Positions 34,018 through 43,779 of a stretch of DNA of 64,000 nucleotides are shown piece after piece. The notes under the pieces were generated by a model. It had not been told where the DNA came from. It ran no database searches and was given only the letters and a program-made list of their open reading frames with translations. The first letter of the stretch is position 1, and each line of letters starts with the position of its first letter. The DNA is from a bacterium (lineage in GTDB: Bacteria > Myxococcota_A > Bradymonadia > Bradymonadales > Bradymonadaceae). Location: positions 1 through 64,000 of the forward strand of contig JAUIBR010000003.1 of assembly GCA_030427705.1 (NCBI GenBank), given 5' to 3'. The translations under genes were made by a program, and so were the position numbers.

Positions 34018-35631
34018 ATGGAAGAGAAGAAGAAAACAAATTGGCGGCGCCTGATTGTAGTCATGGTGCTCGCGTTGTTCGGCATCACGTTCCTGGTTGT
34101 TGTCGGCGCGGACGTGCGCCAGGGGTTGATGCAGCATCGATGGGAAGTGGGCTGTGAGGACGGCAACGTTCAAGCCTGCGGTTTCCTTGCCCTGCCGCTA
34201 TTGCGCGACGCACCGACCTATCAAGAGAAGGTCACGGGCATGGAGTACATGCAGCGACCGTGCGACCAGAACTATCCCGGCGGCTGCCGCATGGCAGCGA
34301 CATTTGGGCAGCGACGCGTTCCGGCGTTCGGCGGCAATACCATCGATGTCATCCAAGAACACCGAAACGCGGTCGTCTACGAAAAGTGCATGGCCGGCGA
34401 TGGAAAGGCGTGTTTTGTGATCGGGCAAGCCCTCTATCACGGCCACTTCAACAGCCGAGAAGAACGAGAAGCATTGCTCAAGAAGTCGGCTGAACTCTGT
34501 CTAAAGGAAAGCGATGCACATGCGTGTTTTGGCGCGAGTTCACTGGCGTTCCAGCTGCATGAAGACATGGCCGATATCCACTGGAAAGCATGTGAATTGG
34601 GCTTCGCGTCTGGCTGCGTTCGTGGTGCAGAAATCAAACCTCCAACGCCCGAGCAGTCAGAACTAGCCGCTGCGACCTGCAAGACGACGCAGTCCGCTTT
34701 GGCCTGCAGGCATGCAGGTGATGAAGACTTCAAACGCAAGCAATGTTGGAATGGCGACTTCATGTTCTGCAAGGAAGTGGATTACGACAAGGAATCCGAG
34801 CATGCGAAGGTCTACGAGGCGTTCTATCCCGCGCTCAGCAAGCTGCAGACACATGATTTTGTGGGGTATTCGTATGGCATGATCAGCGATGACTTCATGG
34901 ACGAGTGCCGCAATGGAATGGCAGAAGCTTGCTTCCTGATGGGTGTGCGATTGGTCTCGGACTACCACAAGGATTGGAGCCCAAAACGAAAGCCGGTCGA
35001 GCAGTTTGAGTATACGTTTGGCCAAGCTTGCGAATTGGGAATGAACGCGGGTTGTCTGGCCTTCGGCATCGAAATGCTGAATCGAGCACCGGGCAAACAG
35101 GAAATCAAGCGCGCCAACGCCATGCTCAAAAAGGCCTGCGACCGTGGCCATGCCTACTCTTGCTGGACGATGAACTTCGACGAAGAGCTCGTCGCGGGTG
35201 AGACCAAAAACAGCGCTGAAATGGGGCTGAAAGCCTGCCAACACTCCACAAATCCCGGCCACGCATGTGAATTCTATACCGCCGTTTTGGAGCACGAAAT
35301 CGAAGCGACGCCATGGGTGATGAGCGACCGACGACAAGCTGCGCTCAACCAAGAAACATGCTGGGAACAAGACCAAGCCAAGGGCTGCCGCGACCGCGCA
35401 TTCGTGTGGGATCTTGGCGACACGCCTCTAGCCAGCGAGATGCCCGGAGGCATGATTTTCGCTGCGTTCGCCGACGCCGAAGCAGGCTGCAAAAAACAGA
35501 ACGCCTTCAGCTGCTACATGATGTTTGAGTTTGCCGAAAAGAAATGGCCACGCCCTGACGAAGCCCGCGTCGCTGACCTAAAGAAACGTGTCTGCGCAAA
35601 AATCCCCGAGGCCTGTGAAATCGTGCCCTAA
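34018..35631 (+). CDS. Membrane-anchored Cys-rich Sel1-like repeat protein
   Basis: About 537 residues: a basic N-terminus (MEEKKKTNWRR), one transmembrane helix (about residues 12-33) and a long exported part. That part holds repeated Sel1/SLR-like helical pairs with a Cys at the end of each unit (CEDGNVQACGF, CMAGDGKACFVIG, CELGFASGCVRG, CELGMNAGCLAFG, CDRGHAYSCW). The regularly spaced Cys pairs suggest disulfide-stabilised helical repeats in the periplasm. The start at 34018 puts the basic residues right before the TM helix. Its 3' end overlaps that of the convergent alpha-2-macroglobulin gene by four bases. Confidence 0.8.
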   Translation: MEEKKKTNWRRLIVVMVLALFGITFLVVVGADVRQGLMQHRWEVGCEDGNVQACGFLALPLLRDAPTYQEKVTGMEYMQRPCDQNYPGGCRMAATFGQRRVPAFGGNTIDVIQEHRNAVVYEKCMAGDGKACFVIGQALYHGHFNSREEREALLKKSAELCLKESDAHACFGASSLAFQLHEDMADIHWKACELGFASGCVRGAEIKPPTPEQSELAAATCKTTQSALACRHAGDEDFKRKQCWNGDFMFCKEVDYDKESEHAKVYEAFYPALSKLQTHDFVGYSYGMISDDFMDECRNGMAEACFLMGVRLVSDYHKDWSPKRKPVEQFEYTFGQACELGMNAGCLAFGIEMLNRAPGKQEIKRANAMLKKACDRGHAYSCWTMNFDEELVAGETKNSAEMGLKACQHSTNPGHACEFYTAVLEHEIEATPWVMSDRRQAALNQETCWEQDQAKGCRDRAFVWDLGDTPLASEMPGGMIFAAFADAEAGCKKQNAFSCYMMFEFAEKKWPRPDEARVADLKKRVCAKIPEACEIVP

Positions 35632-38600
35632 CGCACAACGACGCGGTCTGTCGCACCACGCCCAAACACTTCGGGCGAATACATTTCCTCAGCCTTTAGG
35701 GGTGGCACAATGAACTCGCCCGGAGTCGTCGCGCGCGTGAAGTACGTGTACGTGTGTACGCCTTCCCACAAGAGGCTCGTGAACGCTTCGGCACGCTCGT
35801 CGCGGAAGTTCTGATGCTCGAACCAAGGCCGCATCCAACGCAGCCACAAGAACCAAGGCTCCGGCGAATAACCGTCGTCGAGGGCATAGAGGGCTGACAT
35901 CGCTTCCATCGGGTTTTCTTCGAAATCCTGCGTGACCTTCAACGCTGGGTTCAGAATCTCACAGCCAGCAGGCAGCGGATCCACCAGCGCCACGTGGTAG
36001 CGACGCATCGCGGCCACCATCGATAGCGTGACCTTCACGCGCGCACCCAATTTGAAGACCCACGTCCCGTCGTCCCGACGACCAACATCGTCTGGATCAT
36101 CGGCGCCCTCGTATGTGCGAACGACCTCAAACCCTCGAGACAGCGGTTCGAGATCGAGATTGCGTGGCGCAAACTTCAGACCCATCCGATAGTACATCCG
36201 GCCCGCACCATCCTTCTGCAGAACAATCGCGGGTTCTTCTGCCTTCACCACGTCCAACATCGGCACGTTGATGTGATGACGTTCTGTCGTGCGCCCCTTG
36301 AAAGCGTGCGCACCGGCATAATCCCCACCAAACCAGGCGCGCGCGACGAAGTCGGGCTCAACTGCCTCATACCGTTTGAAGTACGCATCCAGAGCCAGCA
36401 AAACGTAGGCGTTTTCATTGGTTGAACCCCAACGTCCGCGCTTTCGGTGACCCAATAGACCTTTGACCAACTTAACGATCAACGCGTCCGCCGACTGTTT
36501 GGTCGCTGGACGCGCGGCCGCATGCTCCATCAGCGCCCACATCATCAGCGCATCGCCTCGCCGGTCCGAAGCCAGGATCAGATGGCCGTCTTGCTCGCGG
36601 TAGCTATTTGTGAACTGCGCCGTGGACTCGGACTCACCAACATGCTGCATCGCATAGTCGTACAATTTGTCAGCCTGCTCGGTCCCACGCAGCGCGTACC
36701 AGCAGCAACCTAACGCGGTCAGGGAAAGGTCGTCCCAACTGTGGTTCTTCAGAACCTTCAGCGCCATATCAACGCCCGCTTTGTGGTTACCACGCGCCAA
36801 CACGAACGCCGCTTGTGACCGAATCTCGCGTTTTGCCTCCTTTGAGTACCCGAGCAACGTCAGGAATTGTTCGATCGTCGTGACGTACTGGATTCCCTTC
36901 GACATCACCTGGTGATCGATCTCGAAGCCGGCCTTCCCAGCGACGATCATCGCATGCAGCACGTGGACCGAGACGATTGGCCAGCTCTTTCCGCGCTCCC
37001 AGAATCCCCAGCCACCATCCCAATGTTGCAGACGCCCTAGCGCCTCCAGGTCATCCGCGACGGATTGTCGAAGCGCTGCTGGCGACGGCATTTCCTCAAC
37101 CTCGAACGCCGACAAGACATCTTCCAACGCACCGATCGCCAACACGCGCGAAGCGCGCTGTTCTGCGCAGTCAAACGGGTATCGAGCCAGATACAATACG
37201 GAGTCTGTCAGCGCCTGAAGCGCCGTGGACGACGTCGAAATTTCAATCCCACCAAACTGCTCAAACGCTTCTGGCGGCGGCTCGACAGACTGTTTGATAG
37301 CGCCCTCGTCAACCGCGCCATACGTGGCAAATGCTTCGGTGGTCGCCGGCGTGTAGATCGGGAAATCGCCCGATGCCGCATCCGAGTAACCGCCAGCATC
37401 GACAACCGCCTGGAACTTCACTTCGCCTGCGCTCCGCGTCTGGGCGGGGAAGCGCACCTCGGCACGTTGATTGGCCTCCAAGCGCACGCGCTTGCCGACC
37501 ATCTCGACACCAGCGAGGTTATCGGCACGAAGCGCAACGGCGAACTCACCGGGAGTCTTCATCGCGTTGTGCACCACAATCGGAAATTCGAAGTCATCGC
37601 CGAAGTTCGCAAACCGAGGTGGCGATGGGCGCACGGTAACTGGCAGCCGAACAGTCAGTGATGTGTCTGCGCTCCCGAAGAACGTGTCGAACCAAGCCAC
37701 CGCGACCATCACACGATATCGGGTCAGGTTGTCTGGCACCTCAAATGAGACTGAGGTTCGCCCGTTCTCGTCTGTAACTGCCGAGGCCACATAACAAGCC
37801 ACGGGGTCAAAGTTACTTCGCACTGCAATGGGCTCTGGCGCGGGACCGCCCCCACCGCCGGGAGCGAAGCCCGACTGCCGGAGCGCCATTCCCCCGGGTG
37901 CCGGCGGAGCGCCCGGCGCTGCGCCGACGGGCATCGGAGCACTTGCGGGCGGCGGCGCACCACCTCCGAAGCCACCAAGGAAACCGCCACGAGAACGCGG
38001 CGCGGACATCGCCTGTGCGGGCATGGCCTGTGGTGGAGGCGCCATCTCGGCGAAGGCAACCATACCGTCGGTCTCTAGCTCAGGAGGCTCCATTCCGGTG
38101 CTCGGTTCATCCTTCGCATGAAGCAAGGTCGCGCGCGTCTCTTTCCACAAAAGCCCGCCGTATTGCTGCGGGTAGAAAACAGTGAGGGGGTCGGGCGTTT
38201 TGTAGTCCGATAGACCCAAGATCGCTTCATCCACAACCCAAACGACGACATCAGCCATATTGGCCGGGGAGCCGTTTGGTGCCTTCACCGTGACGTTCAA
38301 CATGGTCTCACCACGCGGGACCAGCTCGTCGTTCAGCAGATCGAGTTCGATACGCATTCGCCGCGATTCCGGCAAGACTTCGAACTGAGTGTGACCGTGC
38401 GCAAACGCCGGTCGACCGTTGTCGTCGACCCCAACGATATCAACATCTATGTCGATTTTTGGCAGGATATCTTCCTCAGCTTCCACGTCCAAAACGTAGG
38501 TGCCGTCCTTCAACTCAAACTCGACGTATTTGTAGCAGCCCCCACACCGGAAGTAGGCAACTCCGTAGCCATTCGTGAACGGCGCACTGACCAGAAGCGT

Positions 38601-41600
38601 CGTCGATTCACCGGTGACGATCTCCTCGCTTTCGGGGATCAGGATCAGCTTGCCAGCCTCGTTGGTCGCCGACTTTCCGCCTGAAACCCAGACCGTGAGA
38701 TACGTCTGGGTTGGCCGGTCCTCCAGGTCTGCCGAGCGCGCAATCAGGCGATACCGACCACCGTCGGGCGGCGTCATTTCTAGCGAAACGGGATCCTGTG
38801 CGGACACGATCGTCTGGCTTTCAATCGGCTCCCAAGTGGTCTTCTGCTTGCGACCAATACGCTCATGGCGGGGGCGACAAAGCTCGACAATCACACTTCG
38901 ATTGGGCACAGGATTGCCGTCGATATCCACCACGATGAGCTCGGCGCCGTACACATCGCCTTTTCCAACAAAGGCACGTTTAGAGCGCAAACCGATATAG
39001 TGCGACGAAGCGTGGACAAGCGTGGACGTCTTCGACTGCCAGACCTGACGGTTGATGTCTGTGACCGCCGCGGCGACGGTGACGGTAACGGGTTGCGGCG
39101 GATCCACCGCTTCGACGACCGCCGCGATTAGGTCGTCACCCTTGGGTCCAGTCGTTCCAGAATGCGAGCGATGGACGGATTCATCATTGGAATCGCCGAA
39201 CCAGCTAAACCACGGCGAGCGGTCCTCGACAAACGTCCATCCCATCCAACCCGGTGGCTGATACTGGCCGGGGGTCGCTTTCACAGTCCAATTGCAATCA
39301 AGGCCCGGTAGACTCTCGCCCGTGAAATAGCTCGCGGTAGCTTGCAGCGGCACATCGGCGCCCAACAGGTGCGGCCCTGGATCGAGTACGGATGCCCCGA
39401 CTTCGAACTCTGGACGGCGAAACTCTTGAACTTCGAACTCCGCATAACAAACATTATTGCCGGAGGACGGCCCCAGATAGCGCAGCTCCACGCGCCCTTT
39501 TCCAAGGTTTGGCGTTGCGGGTAGGTCGAACTCAAAGTCGAACCCGCCCATCATATTGGTCTCGACCTCAAACGTTCCAAGTTCCACGTATTGGCTGTCG
39601 CAGATCTTGCCTTCGATGCGTCCGAAACCCTTCGATAAGTCTGTATTGACGCGCCCGGCGGGATTTCGAATCCAGCCCTTAAACCGGACTTTCTCGCCAG
39701 GTTTGTACATCCCACGATCGTTGAAAACGAACCAACGTAGGTCGCGAGACGGACTGTTTGTGTAGATGGAGCCATAGCGCTCCGAGTTGATGCAGACGTC
39801 GTCGCCCAATGTCGCAACGGCGCCGTCGATCCGCGTTGAGCTCGTCAAGTTGAAGAGAGCCGTGCCGCTGGCATTGGTCTTCGCCACCTGGCTATTCGAG
39901 ATAACGATCTTCGCATCATCAACCGGTGCGCCGCTGGCCAATTCACTGACCCAGCCGACAATCTTCTGCTGATAATCCCAGGCGATGCTCAGTCCCAATC
40001 GCGTAGATTGAACCCATCGAACCACGGGATAGATGTGTTGGTACTTTCGCGTGAGACTCGACCAGAAGGTGGCCTCTGGCTTCACGATAACGACGTAATG
40101 CCCAAGCTCTCCCTTTGGGACGGCCCACACTAGATCGAGCTCAAATGTCTCCTCGGAGTACGGCGCATCCGTCTTCACCTCCTGCGTTCCAATCAGCTGA
40201 CCCGGCGGTGTCCCGGGTTTATGGAGGTTCTGAACGTATTGAATGTACGGGTTCCAATCGTCCGCCGAGACCTTGTAGACACTGACCTCAACGGAGGGAA
40301 TCGCAGCGACGTTGACCGGCAGGTAGCGCGTGTCCTCCGGCTGAAACGTCACGATCTCCTTCGCTCTCGAAGACAGCGACGGGTCGGCTTTCCCGACTTT
40401 CACCTTGAACTCACGATTCCCGGTAAGCGGCTGCTTGAACATATCAACCAGGTCTTCCGGAATCGTGATTTTGTAGGTCGTGCCACCTTTCTTAGACCCA
40501 TAAACAGTCAGAATACTGCCGCCGCAATCGATGTTTGGTGCATCGAGCGGCGGATCGAAAAGCAGCTTTGTCGGATCGAATGACTCCGGATCGATCTGGT
40601 TGCTGAACCTGATTCGCCAAGGCGCCGTGGGCTGGCATTGATTGTCCCACCCGCATTGCACTTCGGTGACCTTGAAGGCACCCGCGATCTCGAAGTCAAC
40701 GTGCTGAGCCTCAGTTGTGACACGCTTTCCTTCGGCAGAACGTGTTCCCTTTGGGATCGTCAACCGGATGGAGTTATCCAGCAGCCCACGGGTCGGGATT
40801 GGCTGGTTAGGCTTCAACATGACCCAGGTGCCGTCTCGAACCTCACGAATCGTGTGCAATGCGTCAGGCTCCAACTCCTCGAGCTCATCGCGGTCTTGCG
40901 TCACAAATGTCATTCCACCGGGGAAATCGATCGATTCGGCAAACGCAGGCCCATCGATGCGTTGGTCGAACGCCAACACAAAGTAAGGTTTGGAACCCGC
41001 ACCGATATTATTGTGTGGGAACGAGCCTTTCTGACCTGGAAAGCTGCGCAGCAGCTTCAACGGCTGAGTCGTCACTAACTGCGTATGGGTTTCGGCCAGC
41101 GTCGTCCCATCCACGGCTGGCGTACCGGCCTCGATCACGACCTTGTATTCAGTGCTGCCGGCGAGCCGGTCATCTGGCTCAAACACCAGCGTCGACGTGC
41201 CCATTGCGCGCCATTCACCGTCCTTCGGCTCGGCTGGCTGCCCATCGACAAACAGCGAAACTGGAAGCTCTACGGTTTGGCCAAGCGCGACGACCGGTTT
41301 ATTAAACGTCACCGATATGTTCTTGGCGACGTTCACATCTCCTTGTGGAGAAACGCGCAGTACTTGCAGGGAACCTTCCGCTTCAACATCTACGACCTCT
41401 CGATCACTTTCGGATGGAAAACTCTCGCGGATATCTACACCCGTGAGAGGCGGAGGTGTTGACGCCTCGCGGACCCGAAAGTCCACTGTTTCCGCCACTT
41501 CCAGTGCTTCGACTCGACCAAAAAGCTGCTGAAGTTCAGCCGCAGATAATGGCTCACCGGTCACCACATCGTTTGTTGCGCCACTGGGTACAGAAGCATC

Positions 41601-41624
41601 GCCCTTGAGCGTGAGCTTAATCAT
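35628..41624 (-). CDS. Bacterial alpha-2-macroglobulin family protein
   Basis: A 1998-residue protein with the family's MG-domain hallmark DRGMYKPGEKVRFKGW. A Gly/Pro/Ala-rich disordered stretch (about residues 1185-1270, with GGFLGGFGGGAPPPAS) sits at the place of a bait or hinge region, followed by MG10/ANA-type LTRYRVMVAVAWFD. The thioester site is Cys1486-Ala-Glu-Gln1489 in YPFDCAEQR, followed by the alpha/alpha-barrel thioester domain. Such proteins trap proteases covalently in the periplasm, usually with a lipoprotein leader and a partner PbpC. Here the N-terminus MIKLTLKGDASV has no signal peptide and no penicillin-binding protein gene is adjacent. It is about 300 residues longer than the common bacterial type. 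Confidence 0.9.
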   Translation of the reverse strand: MIKLTLKGDASVPSGATNDVVTGEPLSAAELQQLFGRVEALEVAETVDFRVREASTPPPLTGVDIRESFPSESDREVVDVEAEGSLQVLRVSPQGDVNVAKNISVTFNKPVVALGQTVELPVSLFVDGQPAEPKDGEWRAMGTSTLVFEPDDRLAGSTEYKVVIEAGTPAVDGTTLAETHTQLVTTQPLKLLRSFPGQKGSFPHNNIGAGSKPYFVLAFDQRIDGPAFAESIDFPGGMTFVTQDRDELEELEPDALHTIREVRDGTWVMLKPNQPIPTRGLLDNSIRLTIPKGTRSAEGKRVTTEAQHVDFEIAGAFKVTEVQCGWDNQCQPTAPWRIRFSNQIDPESFDPTKLLFDPPLDAPNIDCGGSILTVYGSKKGGTTYKITIPEDLVDMFKQPLTGNREFKVKVGKADPSLSSRAKEIVTFQPEDTRYLPVNVAAIPSVEVSVYKVSADDWNPYIQYVQNLHKPGTPPGQLIGTQEVKTDAPYSEETFELDLVWAVPKGELGHYVVIVKPEATFWSSLTRKYQHIYPVVRWVQSTRLGLSIAWDYQQKIVGWVSELASGAPVDDAKIVISNSQVAKTNASGTALFNLTSSTRIDGAVATLGDDVCINSERYGSIYTNSPSRDLRWFVFNDRGMYKPGEKVRFKGWIRNPAGRVNTDLSKGFGRIEGKICDSQYVELGTFEVETNMMGGFDFEFDLPATPNLGKGRVELRYLGPSSGNNVCYAEFEVQEFRRPEFEVGASVLDPGPHLLGADVPLQATASYFTGESLPGLDCNWTVKATPGQYQPPGWMGWTFVEDRSPWFSWFGDSNDESVHRSHSGTTGPKGDDLIAAVVEAVDPPQPVTVTVAAAVTDINRQVWQSKTSTLVHASSHYIGLRSKRAFVGKGDVYGAELIVVDIDGNPVPNRSVIVELCRPRHERIGRKQKTTWEPIESQTIVSAQDPVSLEMTPPDGGRYRLIARSADLEDRPTQTYLTVWVSGGKSATNEAGKLILIPESEEIVTGESTTLLVSAPFTNGYGVAYFRCGGCYKYVEFELKDGTYVLDVEAEEDILPKIDIDVDIVGVDDNGRPAFAHGHTQFEVLPESRRMRIELDLLNDELVPRGETMLNVTVKAPNGSPANMADVVVWVVDEAILGLSDYKTPDPLTVFYPQQYGGLLWKETRATLLHAKDEPSTGMEPPELETDGMVAFAEMAPPPQAMPAQAMSAPRSRGGFLGGFGGGAPPPASAPMPVGAAPGAPPAPGGMALRQSGFAPGGGGGPAPEPIAVRSNFDPVACYVASAVTDENGRTSVSFEVPDNLTRYRVMVAVAWFDTFFGSADTSLTVRLPVTVRPSPPRFANFGDDFEFPIVVHNAMKTPGEFAVALRADNLAGVEMVGKRVRLEANQRAEVRFPAQTRSAGEVKFQAVVDAGGYSDAASGDFPIYTPATTEAFATYGAVDEGAIKQSVEPPPEAFEQFGGIEISTSSTALQALTDSVLYLARYPFDCAEQRASRVLAIGALEDVLSAFEVEEMPSPAALRQSVADDLEALGRLQHWDGGWGFWERGKSWPIVSVHVLHAMIVAGKAGFEIDHQVMSKGIQYVTTIEQFLTLLGYSKEAKREIRSQAAFVLARGNHKAGVDMALKVLKNHSWDDLSLTALGCCWYALRGTEQADKLYDYAMQHVGESESTAQFTNSYREQDGHLILASDRRGDALMMWALMEHAAARPATKQSADALIVKLVKGLLGHRKRGRWGSTNENAYVLLALDAYFKRYEAVEPDFVARAWFGGDYAGAHAFKGRTTERHHINVPMLDVVKAEEPAIVLQKDGAGRMYYRMGLKFAPRNLDLEPLSRGFEVVRTYEGADDPDDVGRRDDGTWVFKLGARVKVTLSMVAAMRRYHVALVDPLPAGCEILNPALKVTQDFEENPMEAMSALYALDDGYSPEPWFLWLRWMRPWFEHQNFRDERAEAFTSLLWEGVHTYTYFTRATTPGEFIVPPLKAEEMYSPEVFGRGATDRVVVR

Positions 41625-41812
41625 GCAAAAACCCTGTTGAATGTTTGCCTTAAACTAGTCCGACCCATCACATTTCGGCAACTGTCAGACTTTGACACAT
41701 TTTCTTCACAAAACTGTCGCAACTGCCGCAATTGCTTGGCGCGATCTTCACAGAACCGCACCGCGAATATGTGTAGTTAGGTATCCAGATGCGTCCTGTG
41801 TGGTGAAAACGT

Positions 41813-42571
41813 ATGACAACGCAGCCAGAAGCAGGGGAACTCAGAGATCTCGATGATGAAGCGAGGCGGATTTCGCTTCAGCGCTTGTCGAAGTTCGCAC
41901 TGACCACAACCCGTTGTCTGGCAGAAGTGCCTGCGCGGGCGGGCGATTTCGAGTTGACGCTTCTTAGCAGCGACTGGGCCCAACAGCTTTGCGGTGAGCT
42001 CGATCTGAGCGTCACGGTGCAAGGCACGCCGCCTTCGCTGGGCTCGTTAATCGTTGCCAATCACCGCTCTTACCTTGACGTCATCACGCTACTTTCGGTC
42101 ACGCCATGTACATTCATGGCCGACGAACGTGTGCGAACGTGGCCCATCATGGGACCTGCCGCCCGACGAACGGGCACGATCTTCTTCGACCCCAATCGAC
42201 AAGAGAGCCGTCGTGATGCGTTGGTTTCCGTCCAACGTCTGCTGCATGAAGGCATTCAAGTCGCTATTTTTCCTGGCGGTCCAACCACTCGTCCAGACGC
42301 CGGTACATTCAAGATCGGCAGTTTCGTCGCTGCGGCTGCCGTCGATGCACCCGTCATCCCCGTCGCGATCGAATACAAACACCCCGAAGCGACCTGGAAC
42401 GAAGAGCTGTCGTTCCTTCCCCACTTCTTGCGCACATTCCAACGCCCAATCATCGAAGTTGTGGTTGCGTTTGGTCCTGTCATGACCAGCAAAGAACCCG
42501 AGATTCTTCGCGTCACAAGCGAGCAATGGGTTCAGAATCGTTTGGACGCCATCCACCGCCGCTCTCTCTGA
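41813..42571 (+). CDS. plsC: 1-acyl-sn-glycerol-3-phosphate acyltransferase-like protein
   Basis: A 252-residue protein of the PlsC/LPLAT family. The catalytic block is NHRSYLDVITLL (His-x4-Asp), followed by FFDPNRQES and IFPGGPTTRPDAGTFKIGSF, the latter in place of the usual FPEGTRS, so the acyl-acceptor motif is divergent. A further block is VIPVAIEY. It transfers an acyl chain in phospholipid or lipid-variant synthesis. No clear transmembrane helix. It stands alone, divergent from the alpha-2-macroglobulin gene by 188 bp. Confidence 0.82.
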   Translation: MTTQPEAGELRDLDDEARRISLQRLSKFALTTTRCLAEVPARAGDFELTLLSSDWAQQLCGELDLSVTVQGTPPSLGSLIVANHRSYLDVITLLSVTPCTFMADERVRTWPIMGPAARRTGTIFFDPNRQESRRDALVSVQRLLHEGIQVAIFPGGPTTRPDAGTFKIGSFVAAAAVDAPVIPVAIEYKHPEATWNEELSFLPHFLRTFQRPIIEVVVAFGPVMTSKEPEILRVTSEQWVQNRLDAIHRRSL

Positions 42572-42638
42572 ACTGCGAAATCTGGGCGGTTTTAGATTTT
42601 GATAGTCCCGCAAAATTGGAGTTGGTATTCAGTTAGTT

Positions 42639-43589
42639 ATGAAACTGATTCGACTCCTCATACTCGCCGTCTTCAGCCTTGGTTGCGTTCCAGAAGACGA
42701 ACCGCAGAAACAGCAGACAAACGACGAAAAGCCCGCAGTCGCAAAGTCGGTTGAGACAGACACCGTTCCATCCGAGACCTCGCTTGATGCGCAGAGCCAC
42801 GGTTTGGAAGAGGCCGTTTGGGTTACTGCTGGTGCATACAAAGTCACGAATGAGGTCTTTCGCCGCCTTCAGATCTTCAAAGATCAGAGCAGCGTGCCGG
42901 ACGTCGACCGGTGGGATGGCGTTATCTACGAAGCCGCTGGCAAAAATCGAAGGTTGTTTCTCTACACGAAAACATTCGTTCACGTGGAATCCCACGGAAA
43001 CCCGTTTGTCGTTAGCGCCACTGGGTGTGCGGGGTTGATGCAGTTCTGCTTTCAGACGGCCAAAGAAGACGAATTCGAGCTCGTCTTCAACACCGAAGAA
43101 ATCCACAAGTGTCGGTGCCGAAGCGGTCGCTGCAAGGTATCGCGCGACACCAGTAAGAAGTTCGAAGACGTCATCCTCTATGACGACCACCATATGATCG
43201 ACAAGAAGTCCTTCCCCTGCGACAGGGAAGACCCAAGATTCAATCCCTTCGCTTCTATCGAAGCAGGCGTGATCTTCGTGGATAACCTTCGCAAGCGATT
43301 CCGTGGAAACCTCTACCTGATGTACGTCGCGTACAATTCGGGACCTGCAATCGCACGCGAGATCTTCAAGAAACTCGGGCGAAATGGGCGAGCAAAGCCG
43401 TCACAGATTGAACCCCACCTGAAGAGTGTTCTGAAGCGACGTTATGGCAAGAAGGGCCTGCGACGCGCAGATGCATTGCTCAAGATTCAGTTTCCCAAAC
43501 TGCGGAAGACCTTCCGCATCTACTCCCATCAGCCCATCTTCCACGGGCTGACCCCTCAGGCGATCACAACGGCATGGGCCAGCAAATAG
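42639..43589 (+). CDS. Lytic transglycosylase-like lipoprotein
   Basis: A 316-residue protein with leader MKLIRLLILAVFSLGC (lipidated Cys16) and an SLT-type domain: catalytic Glu117-Ser118 in VHVESHGNPF, then ATGCAGLMQF (GLMQ motif), and later FNPFASIEAGV and YVAYNSGP (the AYNxG motif). These are the four classical SLT signatures. An insertion with six or so cysteines (CRCRSGRC) lies between the second and third motifs and is unusual. It probably cleaves peptidoglycan at the outer membrane face. The 3' end is followed at once by repeat family C. Confidence 0.88.
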   Translation: MKLIRLLILAVFSLGCVPEDEPQKQQTNDEKPAVAKSVETDTVPSETSLDAQSHGLEEAVWVTAGAYKVTNEVFRRLQIFKDQSSVPDVDRWDGVIYEAAGKNRRLFLYTKTFVHVESHGNPFVVSATGCAGLMQFCFQTAKEDEFELVFNTEEIHKCRCRSGRCKVSRDTSKKFEDVILYDDHHMIDKKSFPCDREDPRFNPFASIEAGVIFVDNLRKRFRGNLYLMYVAYNSGPAIAREIFKKLGRNGRAKPSQIEPHLKSVLKRRYGKKGLRRADALLKIQFPKLRKTFRIYSHQPIFHGLTPQAITTAWASK

Positions 43590-43592
43590 ATC

Positions 43593-43703
43593 GCGCTTCG
43601 CGCTGGCGTCGCCCTTCGGGCTGGCGTCGCGCTTCGCGCTGGCGTCGCGCTTCGCGCTGGGGTCGCGTCGCTGCGCTGGCGTCGCTCGCGTTGCTCGCTG
43701 AGG
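43593..43703 (+). repeat. Tandem repeat family C, about six 18-bp units
   Basis: Units of the type gcgcttcgcgctggcgtc, with variants gcccttcgggctggcgtc that keep the dyad (compensating changes), start right after the stop of the lytic transglycosylase gene. The last copies are degenerate. Confidence 0.92.
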
Positions 43704-43742
43704 AATGACTAAGCTTGAGTGACTTCAATTAACGAGCTAGAA

Positions 43743-43774
43743 CCTCGGAACAAGTCCTTTTACTTCCGAGGAGT
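43743..43774 (+). promoter_or_regulatory. Hairpin overlapping the lpd ribosome-binding site
   Basis: cctcggaa (43743-43750) and ttccgagg (43764-43771) are perfect 8-bp inverted arms around a 13-base loop. The right arm includes the GAGG of the Shine-Dalgarno GAGGAG that serves the GTG at 43780, so folding would hide the ribosome site. Confidence 0.6.
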
Positions 43775-43779
43775 GTCTC

